This document shows positions 38,247 to 50,575 of a DNA stretch of 64,000 nt, piece by piece. The translations under genes were made by a program, and so were the position numbers. How positions within the stretch are numbered: position 1 is the first letter of the stretch; the number at the start of each line of letters is the position of its first letter. Below the pieces are notes generated by a model. That model saw only the letters and a list, made by a program, of their open reading frames with translations. It made no database searches and was not told the DNA's origin. The stretch is from Cristatella mucedo (Eukaryota; Bryozoa; Phylactolaemata; Cristatellidae). The stretch is from NCBI GenBank assembly GCA_009760855.2, contig WPIO01000081.1, positions 855,001 to 919,000 of the forward strand, written 5' to 3'.

Positions 38247-41200
38247 CTATTCCTCTATCTGCGACGCCGCCACCGCTGCTTCAATTGCTGAAACGCTCGC
38301 CGGCTGTCCAGCGCCAACCAGGTTCATCAGAACGTGTCCCTCGATGGGTCCCCTCTCTCCTGTCCTCAACACGGTACCGAGCACGTAACCGCCTCCGATG
38401 GGCTCGCAGTCAACGATTTGATCTCCTTTTCTTATTTTCGGAGACGACTTCTCGACGTCGGTCAAGGCCACGCACGCGTGCTGCCGAAAATAGAAAAGAA
38501 GCCCGCAGGCAGATGAGGGGCAGGCAGTAGGATGGGGTCATGCAGCTAGCGCTACTAGCACCGGCGATTCCTTTTTGGGTGCAAAGGTCAAAAAGGCAAA
38601 GGCTCGAGAAGGGTCCTCGCAAACGTAGTGGACTGGATATTCTGCTGGACCCAAATCTGGGCCAGGGCGCCTACTATTATATTTAACTAAAGAGGTCTAT
38701 CCGAAGCACGTTCAGACTAACGGAATCATCGAAGATGCAGATTGATGCCGGCAACCTTGGATTCTCCGCGATGTCTTAAAAAAAGAGCAGTGTTTATAGT
38801 GTCTGCACTTGGTGCATTTCGTCTCTTTTTAAGCTCTTCCAGAACTCTTTGTCAGAGCCTTTTAGAGCAGCTGAATGAGTTAAGGTATTGAGTGAACTAT
38901 GAAGATGCATGCAATCTACGTACGTATGCAATTGTGCTCGCTGCTAGACCAAATACGAAGACGTTCCCACAGAATACGAAGACAGCCTGTGGTCGATCGA
39001 GCGTGCGTTCTCGAGCATGTGCACGAAGCTCTCTAGATAGCAAGAGGAACTAATTACTATGATCAATTAATCGATGTTCGGGCACTTGCGCACGAGGCTC
39101 TCTCGACCGAAGGAGGAGACAGGCAATTACTGCCTGCGAGCAGCGGTTGAAGCTCCCACTTTTTATGCAAGACACAACTCACGAGACCAGCCAAGTAAAT
39201 AAGCGAATGCCCGATGCCGATCGCGGACAGCTCTTGTCCAGAGGCGACGCCACGATTGGAGTGCCGGGGTGGCTCGGGGTCTGGGGGGGGCGGGCTTGTG
39301 GTGCTTTATATCGTACACGGTTTTTTGCGCCGCCGTCCCATGGACCGAGCCCGGCCCGGTGTCGTGCCGCCTGGACAAGCACCAAGGGGCAGGCCGCCGA
39401 AGCGATGCCACTGGCCGCCTGACCGGGTCAGACTCGGCTACCACCTACCAGGCCCGGCATGGCAACTGCCACCCCTTCCACCCCCCCGGCCGGCTTCTTC
39501 GCGTCTGCTTCTGCCGAGCAGCCGCTCAGCTTTGACATCAGCCTCATTTCTTCTATTCACCCTAGATGATACAGCCAGCCATAGGATATGTGATAGCTGA
39601 TACAGCCATAGATGAAACAGCCAGCATATAGGATATAGCCGACGACAGGGCTGGATAATTCACATTCGAACCGTCCGACAGGGCGGGCAGGTAAGCCGAG
39701 ACCGGGCGGCCGCTTCCGGTGGCAATTGAAGCGAGGCCCCTCTGCGCCGTTCGAGCGTTGCTCTTCATCTTTCCGGCCGAGCCCGGCCAGCCGTAGCGAG
39801 TCCTCGCTAGCTCGCAGCAGGCGAGGCGGCAGCCAGGGCGCTGGCGGCCGCCTCTCGGGCTCCGTCCAATAGGCTTGTGATTGGCTGCAAATATGTGGCT
39901 CGCTACAACTACACTGCCTGCGAGCGATCGGATCATCCAACGATCGCGGCAATAGTAGGGTTCCATAATCAGCATGCAACCTGCCACGAGTTTCCGCCCA
40001 GAGGGAAAGACGCTCGACCTTCACCAACGTGAAGGTCGTGATGCTCGAGCTGTGCAGCAAGCAATCCTGCCGGGGGGCAGGTGAAGGCTGCTAAGGCTCT
40101 TCTGCAGCCGTGCAACTCGCCGGGTAAGCGAATTTACCAAATTTCTCGTTAAAAAACACGCAGGCAGATGCGAAACCGTCGCCTACGATGGTCACAAAAG
40201 TCCTCGTCGAACGCGGCATATTTCTTAGTTTAGACGCGTCTTCAGGAGGACAGCAAGTTTCGTACCTGCAAGCAGCTGCGGCGCCGGCGGCGAGCTTACC
40301 GCAGCATCGGCGCCTCCTGGTGGTTGGTCGGTGTCCTCCGGCTGCTTTAGATCAGGCTGCTGCGGCTGCTGCTGATTCGCAGAGCTCGCCTCTGCCTGCT
40401 GCTGCTGCTTCGGAGGCACTGCAGGACGCCAACCTGTGCAAAGAGCCGGTGTCACAAAGCTAGAGTCAATGCAGCTACCTGGCGAAGAAAAGTCTGGGCT
40501 ATCGCCATGCGATCGAGTCACGCGGCCATTCTTGCCCAACCCAGCAAGAAAGACTACTGCACTGAGGCAAAGCAAGAGGCTGAGCGAAACAGATGCGTCT
40601 TTCGCTGAGGCCTAAATTATGTAAAGTCGTTGCAGGTAAAGACCGAAGTCAAGAGCGATTTCATGAATTTCGGTTCGTACGAGGTGGAGGCCCGATCACC
40701 AAACATTTAAGTTTAGAGCGAGCGGCAATGCAGGTTGTGTTATGTTCAATGCGTACCGAAAGCCGCCTAGGCTGTGAGTGCGCTATACAAAACTCTCCTG
40801 CGTAACACCCACATGGTCTTTATGACTTTGTGGAGTTACTGATGATACATTACATACATAGCATCAGTGAGGGTATCGAGGCTGCTGGTCGGGTCCGAAT
40901 GCAGATAAGGAAGACCTGGGTAGCCGGTAGAGTTAATCCAGAAGTGATGTGATGTGGAAACATATAAGCTCATGAGAGACAAGCATAGCCACAGACTTTT
41001 CCACATGCTGCAATCGCCTGATGGCGAAAACCGCTGGGCCAGTAAGCTGTGAGTTAAAGATGCTAATAGGGAGATGCAAAGGCACGGACCAACTTAGATG
41101 GGGTATCTCTGTCTGAAAAACCCCAAATATCACCAATGTTTTTGTAGCTGAAAGTAGGCAGAATTTAATGTAAGCCTGATGTGGTGGTACAACGAAAGGT

Positions 41201-44200
41201 TACTTTAGAAAGCGGCATACACATTTCTTGCAAATTAAACCGTAGAATGCAATTTATTCAACCAAACGAGGAATTTTAACAGACTATATGGTGGCAATAA
41301 AAGTTTAAGAAAAAAAAAAGTTTAAGGTTAGTAACAGCGGCACATGTATTAATTTGGTGCTGGCAGCCCCCTCTGCTATCCCAGCGTGTTCTACGAGCTA
41401 TGCCTTGCAAACTCGCGAATCTCGTCACGAAAATGCAATGGAGATGCAGTAGTACTACCCGAATAGGCTCGATACGACAGCACGCATGCATGGTCACACT
41501 GGATCGTCTGGGAAATCGCAGGAGTACATGCAACGACAAGGACCTCATGCGACAGAGACGAGAAGGAGGGTTTAGGCTTTGTCCACCGTTCGCGCGTAAT
41601 TATTTTCAAAGCCTCCGCCAGAAAGTTTAATAGACTGTTTAAAGTATGTGCATTATATCTACGAAATATACATAGCAGTACACACACACACACACACACC
41701 TAACTTTGATGCTTCATTCTCGCGTGCGGCATCATGTCTTATACATATAAATCTATTGCATATTCATGCAGCTATGTATGTATAAGACATGATGCCGCAC
41801 GCGAGAATGAAGCATCAAAGTTAGGTGCCCGCTAATAGTTCACGCCCGGTGTGCTGCTCCAGCAGTACAATGGCGTCTATCTCTACTTCCGGCTTTCTAT
41901 TAAGCCTCTTGCAGTGACCTCGGGTAAAACCTGGAGCCTCGTACGATAATCGAGAGCTAAGAAGGCGTCAGAAGCTCAGAACATAAGCCTTAGCACTTCT
42001 TTTTTTTATAAAAATCTCTTAAAATTCTCTCGCAGAATTCGATCTGCACATGCGTAAAGAATCTAAGACCATAGGATAACAATAGTACATTTGTATAGCG
42101 CCCTTAGAGAACTGAATCTCTTTACAGACTCTTTACATGTGCTATATAGAAAACATTACCAAACGATTGGTGGTATTATATGCAAGCAGCAGGCCGAGTG
42201 TAAGCACCCATACGTGCACGAAAGACTAATCAAAAAGACCCATTAAATGCTACAATAAACAGGTTTAAGCTTCTTTCTTTTAAATATAATGTCAGGGGAT
42301 GTTATGACGTGAGTCGGGAGGCTTTGAGAGCATGCGAAATCAAGGCTCTCCAACGATCTCTAACGGTTTTGAGGTTCGTCGAGGTGTGGCTAAACGATTC
42401 GAGTTAGAACAGCGAGTTGTACGATTCTTGGCCTGGTGGGGAAATAGTTCTGATAGATAGACTGGAGCCAGATAATAAAGGGAACTTAGTAAGTGACGAA
42501 CCTTGAAGGTAAGAAAACCTTTTTACCTTCAAGGTTCGTCACTTACTAAGTTCCCTTTATTATCTGGCTGCTTGATTGAGAGCCAGTGAAGGCCGGCGAG
42601 TAGTGACGTGGCAACAGCGACGCTCTTGACAGACAAGCCTCCGTCATCGTGCCCGCGGCCAATCCGCAGCCGTCACCCACGACAAATTTCTGAACGACTT
42701 CTAGGCGCGTCGAACGCCTGCTCGCTGACACTAACCACCCTTGCGTGCTGACCCCGTGCGTGTCTTATTATTATTATTGTCATCGATTGGCGTCGAATTA
42801 TTCTTTCCGACGTAACGATGGAATCAAGCAGCGATGACTGATGCTTCGGCACTCGATCACTCGCCGAAACGGCCCTTAAGCGATGCGCCGTTATTATTAC
42901 TATTATTATAAACTCGAAGGAACAAGCACGAGACAGAGAGCCCGTACTTCTAATGGTGGACGTGCGAATGTACCCACGGATACCTAGTCGACGCCGTCAA
43001 GTGGTAGGATTCCCTTTAGTAGGCGTGCAATCTAAGTAAGATAAGCTCGAGAACGGCTACCGAGCAGCGACCTGCCCATGGGACATCGCTACGGTAGAAT
43101 ACTGCCGGCACCGCGAGCATGCAGACATGGCTGACTAGCAGCCACCCAAAAGCGGCGGGTAGCTGCGCCGACCAATGGGCTGCCGAGTTATATCTCGTAA
43201 GAGACGAGAAAGTAGCCCCGCACGTGACATCGTCTGCGGCGGAAGTCTTGGAGTTTAGACGATGTCGCAGCTGAGAGTCTCAGGCTTCTCTCACTTCCGT
43301 GCGTACAACGCCTCAGGATCGCGCTAGCGCTACAAAAATTCGACTGCTTTGTACGTTGCGACGTCCCCTACTGCGCTCAAGTCGCCAAGGAAAACGCCGC
43401 CGAGCGTATAGCCCAAAAAAGCGGGTTTATCACGCGACGGTGGCGGAGCGAACGTTTTCTCGCGGGACAACGTTGGACGCGTCGCCTACCCTAAGAATAA
43501 CGGCTGCGCGGCCGCTCTCCAATCGGCCCAATTCATCCTTTCTCGGCCGCCGCGGTTGCCCGCAGAGACTGTTCGCGACCGGAAATTACCCGGTGCGCGC
43601 GCGCTCGAACGCTTCTCGGGTTGCCGCGTGGCGGGCCGTGGCGTCAACGCGAGAGTCGAGGCGACGGCCGCCGCCGCCGCCGCCGCTTTCCGGACTGCCA
43701 ACGTCTGACCGAGAGAGAGGCGAGCACTCCGGCGTGTAGTGCAGCGTGCTCGCTGACGGCGCGACGGCGCGTGCAGGATACGACGCCGCCAGCGGCGCAC
43801 GGACGGACGGAAACGGCGCGCCGGACGCTGCGCACGCGCGCGCCACCGCCCACGAAACTCGCCTGCGCCCTGCATCTTCTGTCGCTCCAAGTCCATTGCT
43901 TGTTTTCGCTCCGCCTCGCCGCGGTAGACCGCCGGGCTCGTGTTTCGCGTGTTCTGCAGCGCGCGACGCGTCTCGACGTCGTCGGCCACGGATGTCTTGT
44001 CCCCTTTGGTCGAGTCGTACTCTTTCCTGTACTGCAACTGCAATGGCGGCAATCGTTCGTACCGAGCAGCCTGCAAACCGGCTACTCGGAGCGAGCGCTG
44101 TGGGAGGCTAGCTAGCTTTGCCAGCTGTCGTCCTTGGCCGACAGCTTGTCAAGTTGCCTGTCTCTCGGCAGAATCCGGAACGATCACGAAAACGTCGGGT

Positions 44201-47200
44201 CGTTCGACGGGCGCTGCACGCAGCGGGAGTCCGTTCGCCATTCGCGGGCGCCGTTTAAAGTCGAGTGATTCGACTTAGGCGGCGTGGCGACAAAGGGGGG
44301 AGACGCGAGCTGGTTTTCCATGCGACTGCGACTGCGAGCTGAGGAGCACCGAAGTCACTGGTGTCGTGGGTGAAAGGTCGTGGGTGAAAGATCGCGGGTG
44401 AAAGGTCGTTTAGCAGCGCCTCCAATCCTATGGAGTCCGTTTCTGTATTGCGTATGCTTTTGCAGACTGGAGCCCAGACGGCTATAAAATAAATAGCGGC
44501 TAAAAACCTCTCGCTCCTCACATTCGTTGCCGTCACATCCGTGTGAGTTTTATTTACTTTTGTAATTGCTCATGCGTGCTGACAATATTCCAAAACAATG
44601 GACCGTGCTTCTTCGCAGCTTAAGTAAAAAAAAAGGTGCCTGGTTAGAGAAGATTTAGTTCCCCTAGGGTGCTATACAAATATCAATATTACTCTCGTAT
44701 TACTAGCATTATTATTGAGGTCAACCAAGCTTCGGCCGTGTAAATCAGGCAAACAATGTGCGCAAAAGGAATTCTTAGATTTTTTTGTTTCCGAAACAGC
44801 AGTACGTTCTGGTCCGCGAGCTGTTGGCCGCCGTAAACTTGCGGAAAAAATCTGCTCAACTACCGGTCCAGAAATACTTCCACCGAATACTGCTCCCCCC
44901 CCCGGATCGCTGTCTATACTCCCGACGGATAGCCCGCTAGCGTCAGGCAGGCGCCTGCTTTCAATCGTACACCGAGGACCCTGTCGAGTAATCTGGCGCG
45001 CTGACGCGAACGAACGCTAAAGGTCGCCCGTCGAAGGCTGCCGCGAGCGGGACCTCGCCGACTCACGCGCACGGCCGTTTATCCCCTGTCACCGCGTGTC
45101 CCTCGACCTCGCGAGTGGCTCGAGTGGACGATACGGCAATTTCCCGCCGCCGCCGTTACGAGAGTGCAGCCTGGCGCTCCGCTGTAGCCCTCAAAACCAG
45201 TCAAAAGTCGCGGTGCTTTGATAGCGACGTGACCGCCGCCGTTCCCGCCGCTCCCTTCCGCTCCTCGTCCGAGCCTTTCTTTGCCGAAACCGAGAGGGCG
45301 GACGCTTCGGCGCCGGCGCCGGCCGTCTCTCTCGCTCTCAGAGAACGCTCCGAGTTCGCTCCTTAAGCGCACGTTTTTACCTGGCTCTGAAGCTTGGCCG
45401 TATCCATCGCGTGCTTCATGGCGAGCGAGTCGACGACAGGCGTGTGCTTCAGATCAGGGCAGTGCCTGCAAACAGATGGTAGCCGCTGCCGCCAATCCGG
45501 CTTCCGCTGCCAAGCGCGCCCGGCCGCGCCTCGTTCTCGCTGCGGCCAGCAGACGTCGCCGCACGAGCTGCTGACTGCACGAACATGACATTTTTCTTCC
45601 GCTCCATCGGGCAACGAAGCCGTTGCCAAACCCCTTGGCCCGACGCCAGCCGCGGCTGCAGCAGCAGCGTCGCCGATGTGCAAGTGCTTCTACTCCTCGC
45701 GACGGCAGCCGGACGACTTAATGCGGGGTGACCGGGTCCTTAATTCCGAGGATGGCGAGTGCCCGGGCACTGCCAGCAACGCCGAGAGAGACGGACGACG
45801 GCAGGCGACGGACGACGGGCTGGCTTGCCCGAATACAGTGCTGCTGACAGCGGGCTTTCGCAAAGCAAGGCGGAAAGTATGGCAACCCAAAAAAGTATGT
45901 AATCCAAGAACCGAACAGCGAGCTCTAAAGGCGACTCGCTGGCCTACAGAAAGTATGGCGAAAAGTGACAAAGCTATAGCCCACAGAGATTGTGAGCTAA
46001 GAAACAAAACAAGACACGTTATGAGCGAAGCGAGCAAAATCTCACTACTCGGCAACACTCGATAAATCCTTTGAACGCGTCAGCGCCTCGTGCACCTCGG
46101 CCACGACTCGGCCGCATCTCAAAACCCCCCGGAAGTCGCTGCCGAGACGCTAAATGAAGCCTCATTGGCCAGCGGCAATCAACTGCTTGCAATTATCTTT
46201 CCAATCTGCAGTTGTCTTTTAGGACTACGACACAGAGTTGCAGCAAGAGCACGGGGCCAAAATGCTGCACCGTCGCCCTGGTCCGTGAGCGAAATGCAAC
46301 GAAACTGAAGCGATATCTTCTAAACCATCGGCCGGGTTGGCGCCGCGCAGATGGACCGGAAGCGACGATGCGGAAGCTGCCGCACCGCTCGGCTCTCGCC
46401 GGTGCTCTTAGCATCCGCTTTATTAATTAGGGCTAGGCTAAGTGCATTCATGGCGGGAAAGAAGTTTTCCTACGTAAGTTCCGGTCCGCCAAAGTGGACA
46501 GACACCTGCTGCAGCGTAGGCGAAAAAACGTGCTCTTGAAGACCTGCCGGAAACCATGCCGGAAGCGTGCTGCTTGAGCAGCTACTCACTGTTCGCAGTA
46601 GGGAAGCTTGTCGAAGGCCCGGTAGTTGTACACCGTCAGTGGACGCTTACAAGTCTGGCATCTCAGGCAGCTTTTGTGCCACAGCTGCAAAACAAAGACG
46701 GGACTCAAAGGCCGCATGAGCATTAACGCACGAGTGCTTCTAGCAAGCGAGATGCGAGCTAAAGCAGGAAGATTTACCAAAAAAGGGAAGCAGAGCTCGT
46801 GCCGGAGCGAGGCCGACGGCTTCTCGGCTCCAGCAAACGCAAGCTTCAATGCGGCATCGAAACGTAAGGTAAAAGCAGCATCGCTCTTGGCCGCAGCTTG
46901 GCCGCTAAATCTAGCGCTGCTGGTCGGCGCCAAGCTAAAGACGACGGAGCGCTCTGCAGTAACCGGAGCACTGGAAACGTCGAGGAGAAGGATGAGAATG
47001 AGGAGGAGCCTGAGCGCCTTGATTGATAAATGGCTACCTCAAGACGACGCTCATGCTCGACTGCTTCGCGTCGAGAGTGAGGCCGCTCGGGCCGGTGACT
47101 TCGGCCAGCAGGCTGAGTCGCATTAGCGGCGCAGCAGTGGCGGCAACATTTCGCAGCCAGTTCGAAGCGAGACAATCCGCCGTCGAGTTCGCGGCTCGCT

Positions 47201-47293
47201 CTTAGGCGCGATCCCTCTTACCCGGTCCATGCAGCGTATCTCGTCGACCATGTAGACCTCTTTGTTGCAAGCGGGGCATATAGAGCTGGGCAT
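38247..47293 (-). CDS. LASP1: LASP-type LIM-nebulin-SH3 protein (unit B), 6 coding exons
   Basis: LASP proteins bind F-actin through nebulin repeats and recruit partners through LIM and SH3 domains. Coding exons in transcript order: 47293-47222, 46684-46590, 45465-45381, 44031-43863, 40433-40300, 38480-38247. All phases match, giving 789 nt (262 codons plus stop), practically the length of vertebrate LASP1 (261 residues from memory). The LIM domain (residues 6-59) has all eight zinc ligands in C-x2-C-x17-H-x2-C-x2-C-x2-C-x17-C-x2-H. Residues 57-141 match the LASP segment with two nebulin repeats (KHTPVVDSLAMK, then YRKEYDSTKGDKTSVAD). Residues 142-185 are a Gln/Pro-rich linker. The SH3-like end (186-262) lacks the usual aromatic binding residues. 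The start ATG at 47293 follows a splice acceptor at 47318, so a 5' UTR exon lies further up. The fourth intron has a GC donor (CAG|GCGAGT). Donor GTAAGC at 40299 ends the linker exon. Confidence 0.88.
40738..40858 (+). mobile_element. LINE family 1 3' tail
   Basis: GCGTACCGAAAGCCGCCTAG through TGATGATACATTACAT; same 3' UTR as the copy ending at 18030. Confidence 0.75.
40860..41260 (-). mobile_element. Decayed LINE fragment in unit B intron
   Basis: Weak match to the 16480-16750 block (TAGAGTTAATCCAGAAGTGATG, TGATGTGGTGGTACAACGAAAG). It follows a family 1 tail in + orientation at 40738-40858. Confidence 0.5.
41697..41827. repeat. Perfect inverted repeat, 51-bp arms, 29-bp loop
   Basis: Arms 41697-41747 and 41777-41827 are exact reverse complements, beginning CACCTAACTTTGATGCTTCA. 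In a unit B intron, next to a CA run. Confidence 0.93.
42070..42730 (-). mobile_element. LINE family 3 fragment in unit B intron
   Basis: Tail (TATAGCGCCCTTAGAGAACT) and RT C-terminal block as in 49125-49800, strongly decayed. A perfect 47-base-arm inverted repeat (42466-42569) lies within it. Confidence 0.7.
42466..42569. repeat. Perfect inverted repeat, 47-bp arms, 10-bp loop
   Basis: Arms 42466-42512 and 42523-42569 are exact reverse complements (AGCCAGATAATAAAGGGAAC...). It lies inside a decayed LINE fragment. Confidence 0.93.
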
Positions 47294-47317
47294 CTTGAGG
47301 CAGTCAGAGTGCGCGAC
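47294..47317 (-). other. 5' UTR part of unit B first coding exon
   Basis: A strong pyrimidine tract and CAG acceptor end at 47318 on the - strand. The 24 bases before the ATG therefore belong to the exon, implying at least one upstream non-coding exon. No in-frame ATG occurs in these 24 bases. Confidence 0.6.
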
Positions 47318-47999
47318 CTGCAAGCGTCAGCGAGAGAGAGATAGATCGTCGTCGTCGCCGTAGCCGAACTCTCGGCTCATGCGTCGGCGACGACGCAAGC
47401 GCACACGCTGGCTGCGAACACGTCTGCGTTTCATCGGCAGCTGAGTGGCCATAGAATCGAGGCCAAGGGCCGGGGCGCTGAGCCGTCGCGAAGCCTCGAA
47501 AAGCTCGAGGGATACTCCAAGAGTCCGCTCTTTCGAGAGCAGCGAGGGCGGGGCAAAAAGTCTCATCTCCGCTTTCGCTCGACGCCGATAGCAGAGGCGA
47601 GAAAATTTCCGGCTTGCGGCGATCTTTAACGAGCGGCTAGCGTTCGCCAATAGTGGCGCGGCTCCCACTCTCCTGCGACGGCGGCGGCGGCCTCCTTCGG
47701 ATACTAGTTCAGCCTCGCTACGTCAGTCGTTTGTCACTGCGAATCGCTGCATCGCCTCTGGGCGATCTCGATCTCGATGCATGCTGCATCGCCTCTGGGC
47801 TGCAGTCGCCAGGACGGAGAAGGCGCCGAGGCGCCAGCAGGCGACCGTCGGCTCACAGATTCTTCACTGTCGTACTGGGGTTTCTTGAACTCTAAATTCG
47901 TCGAGTCGATTCCTCTTTATTCTCGGACTCCCAACTCCTCATTGTCTCGATAGGGCTTCTCGGAATTTAACCGGCATCCATTAAATCTTGCGACCGCGA

Positions 48000-49124
48000 T
48001 CAATCGCAAAAAACATCCGGTTTAAGCGAGGTCTGGCGGCTCCGTCCACAATTCACGAAAAAGGCATTGCATGCACTCGTTCCCATGCAAACCCCAGCTA
48101 CCGCTTTGTCGACGGCCATCTTCGGCTAGACACCAGCGACACTTACGCAAGCTCGGCAGGTCCGTATTTACATCAAGACTTGCAAACAATGTGAACATGG
48201 GCAGGTGGTCTGTTGGCATTCGCCAAGGCTTACTCGTCGAAACTCTGCATTCACGGCCTCGGGAACTTAAAAAGAAACCGCGACCAGTTTTTGACGCTAT
48301 GCCGGCTAAGTAAATGCTATCTACGGATGCAACCGCGAGCAACAGCTCAGCTCTTCTCATTACGGTTGTGCAAAGTCCCTGAAAAGCTGCAATATATTCA
48401 GCTGCTAGTCTTGCTAATCCTTTGTCTTCCCGTTCTACTGCGCCTACTCTTCTGCGCCTAATCTTTGCAAGCTGAAAGCGAAAAAGCCATCAGCCATCAG
48501 CGCCGTCCGATGCGAAGGCGATTATGGGTTGGAAGGGAACCTCTGCGGAAGAGAGAACAGGAAAAATGCAAGTCGGCTTATTCGAATTCGATTGCCTAAT
48601 TTTCACAGCGACAGACGAGCCACAGCTGCTACAACTCCCGCTAGCAGTGAGCAATAAAGAATTTCTTCGACAGGATTTCTTCGTTAGCGATTGCCAGCCG
48701 AGCGCAGAGCCGGCTCCTACCTTCCGGTGTTCTGCAGGGCAAGTGCCAGTGGGCTGTACTGAACCCGGTCACTTCGGCGCAACGGACCTGCGTCACTCCT
48801 TTGCTTCGAGACTTAACGTCGGCCGTGTGTGACGTCACGATGTTCTTCGGCACAACGGACCTGCGTCACTCCTTTGCTTCGAGACTTAACGTCGGCCGTG
48901 TGTGACGTCACGGTGTTACGATGAAATTTGTCAATGCCGTTGGGCTTCTCTCTGGCTCGCGTCAGCCCAGCTGCCTTCGAGATGCTAATGGCATAATAGT
49001 AATGATACATTCGTATTGCGCCCCCAGAGAACTTATTCTCTCTCTAGCCACTTATTGTGTATGCTGTAAAGGAAGCATAATCTAGCGCGATCGTATCATT
49101 AGACGCACAATGTCAATAAGCATA
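48000..49124. other. Upstream region of unit B
   Basis: Apart from the CRE duplication and a short LINE-type tail near 48995-49060, no exon could be placed; the unit B 5' UTR exon should lie here or further up. Confidence 0.4.
48781..48915 (+). promoter_or_regulatory. 73-bp tandem duplication, each copy with a CRE site
   Basis: AACGGACCTGCGTCACTCCT recurs at 48781 and 48854 (period 73). Each copy ends in TGACGTCA (48830-48837 and 48903-48910), the palindromic ATF/CREB full site. It lies 1.5 kb upstream of the unit B start codon, so a role in that promoter is possible but unproven. Confidence 0.5.
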
Positions 49125-49800
49125 ACATAATAATAATAATAATAATAATGCACTTAATAAAGCGCCCTCAGAGAACTCAATCTCTTTCTAGGTGCTTTAC
49201 ATCTGCGGCAAAGGGAAACGCAATTGAATGGTGAGTAATATCATGCATGATAAACGACGTGAATAACATGGTTAGGGGTGACATGCACAGGGTCAGCATG
49301 CAAATGTGGTTAGTGGCAGCATGCACAGTGTCAACATGCATAAGTACATGGAGGACGAATCGCAGGGACCCACTAAATGCTGTCCTAAATAGGTGTTTTT
49401 AAGTTCTTTTTAAATGTGGTCAAGTCAGGGGATGTTCTGACGCAAGTCGGGAGGGAGTTCCAGGCTTTGGGAGCATACAAACTAAATGCACGGTCTCCAA
49501 AGGATTTGAGGTTTGTACGAGGTATTGTAGACTGTTGGATTCCGAAAAGCAGGTGGTACGATGCTTGGCCTGGTGAGGGAGTAGATCTGAGAGATAGACT
49601 GGAGCCAAAGAATGAAGTGACCTTAAAGTGAGCGACAAAACCTTGAAGTCGATCCATCGCTTGACTGGTAGCCAGTGCAGGTCCGTGAGAAGTGGTGTGA
49701 GGTGGCAACTGCGACGCTCACGACAGACAAGACTAGCTGCAGAGTTTTGCACCAGCTGCAAGTGACTGATTGCACATGCTGGTGGGCCAGCAAGCAAGGT
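49125..49800 (-). mobile_element. LINE family 3 3' end
   Basis: The - strand encodes the RT C-terminus (QNSAASLVCRERRSCHLTPL, SLAPVYLSDLLPHQAKHRTT, PKAWNSLPTCVR), then a 3' UTR ending in an AATAAT run at 49127. This type of trinucleotide tail is usual for L2/CR1-like elements. Confidence 0.82.
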
Positions 49801-50454
49801 ATCCCGTAGCGGCATCTCGGCTACAGTTGAGTTGAGGCAATAACAGCTTTCGAAGATGCAATTCCTGCTATTTCTCGCACGCAAATGCTAGGAGTGCTTA
49901 GAGATGCAATTAGCATTCTTGATCATAGCTGCGACCCAGCAAATTCAACTCTTCTGCGTGATCATCGGGCCAAGCAACAGCGTCTGCAGCAGTTATCTAA
50001 AAGCCTAATGGCTCTGAGTTGACCAATTGTTAACGTGGCTTCTTATCTGTATTGATTAAAATGTGAAAGCTTGTATCGAAAGTTTACTCAATGCAGATAC
50101 GTCCTGAACATTGGCCACGCAAAAAATGCACTGAGCCCTAAAATACGACTGCGGTAGTTGTTGGCAGAGAATGCTGCTCGGTGCAAACAGCTTGCAATGC
50201 CTGGTAGCTTATTTTAGCTCCACATACATTCAATGATGAATGTCATTTCGGTATGGTTCCACGATAAAACGGGAGTTAAAATCATCAACATTTGCTTGCT
50301 CAAGTAGTGAATTGCATTGTTGCATTCTCTTAAATGTTCAGGAACTTGGCAACAATTTGTAGACCGACGTTTTGCCAGGTGAGTCATAGAGGACACATTC
50401 AACAAAAAAGTAATCAAACCGTCCAGTTTAGTTTTCTCTCCATTCCCTACCACA

Positions 50455-50575
50455 CTTGCATGCTGACCCTGTGCATGTCACCCCTAACCATGTTATTCGT
50501 GTTATTAATCAAGCATGATACCATTCACCAGTCGACCGTGTTTCCTTTGCAGCAAATCAAGGCATTTCGCACAAC
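50455..50575 (+). mobile_element. LINE family 3 3' UTR fragment
   Basis: GCATGCTGACCCTGTGCATG to CCTTTGCAGCAAATC, the + strand complement of the 49200-49310 block. Confidence 0.6.

Noticed and set aside
47327-47668. - strand Arg-rich frame directly upstream of unit B
   Set aside because: It ends inside the pyrimidine tract of the unit B acceptor and looks like GC-rich non-coding DNA.
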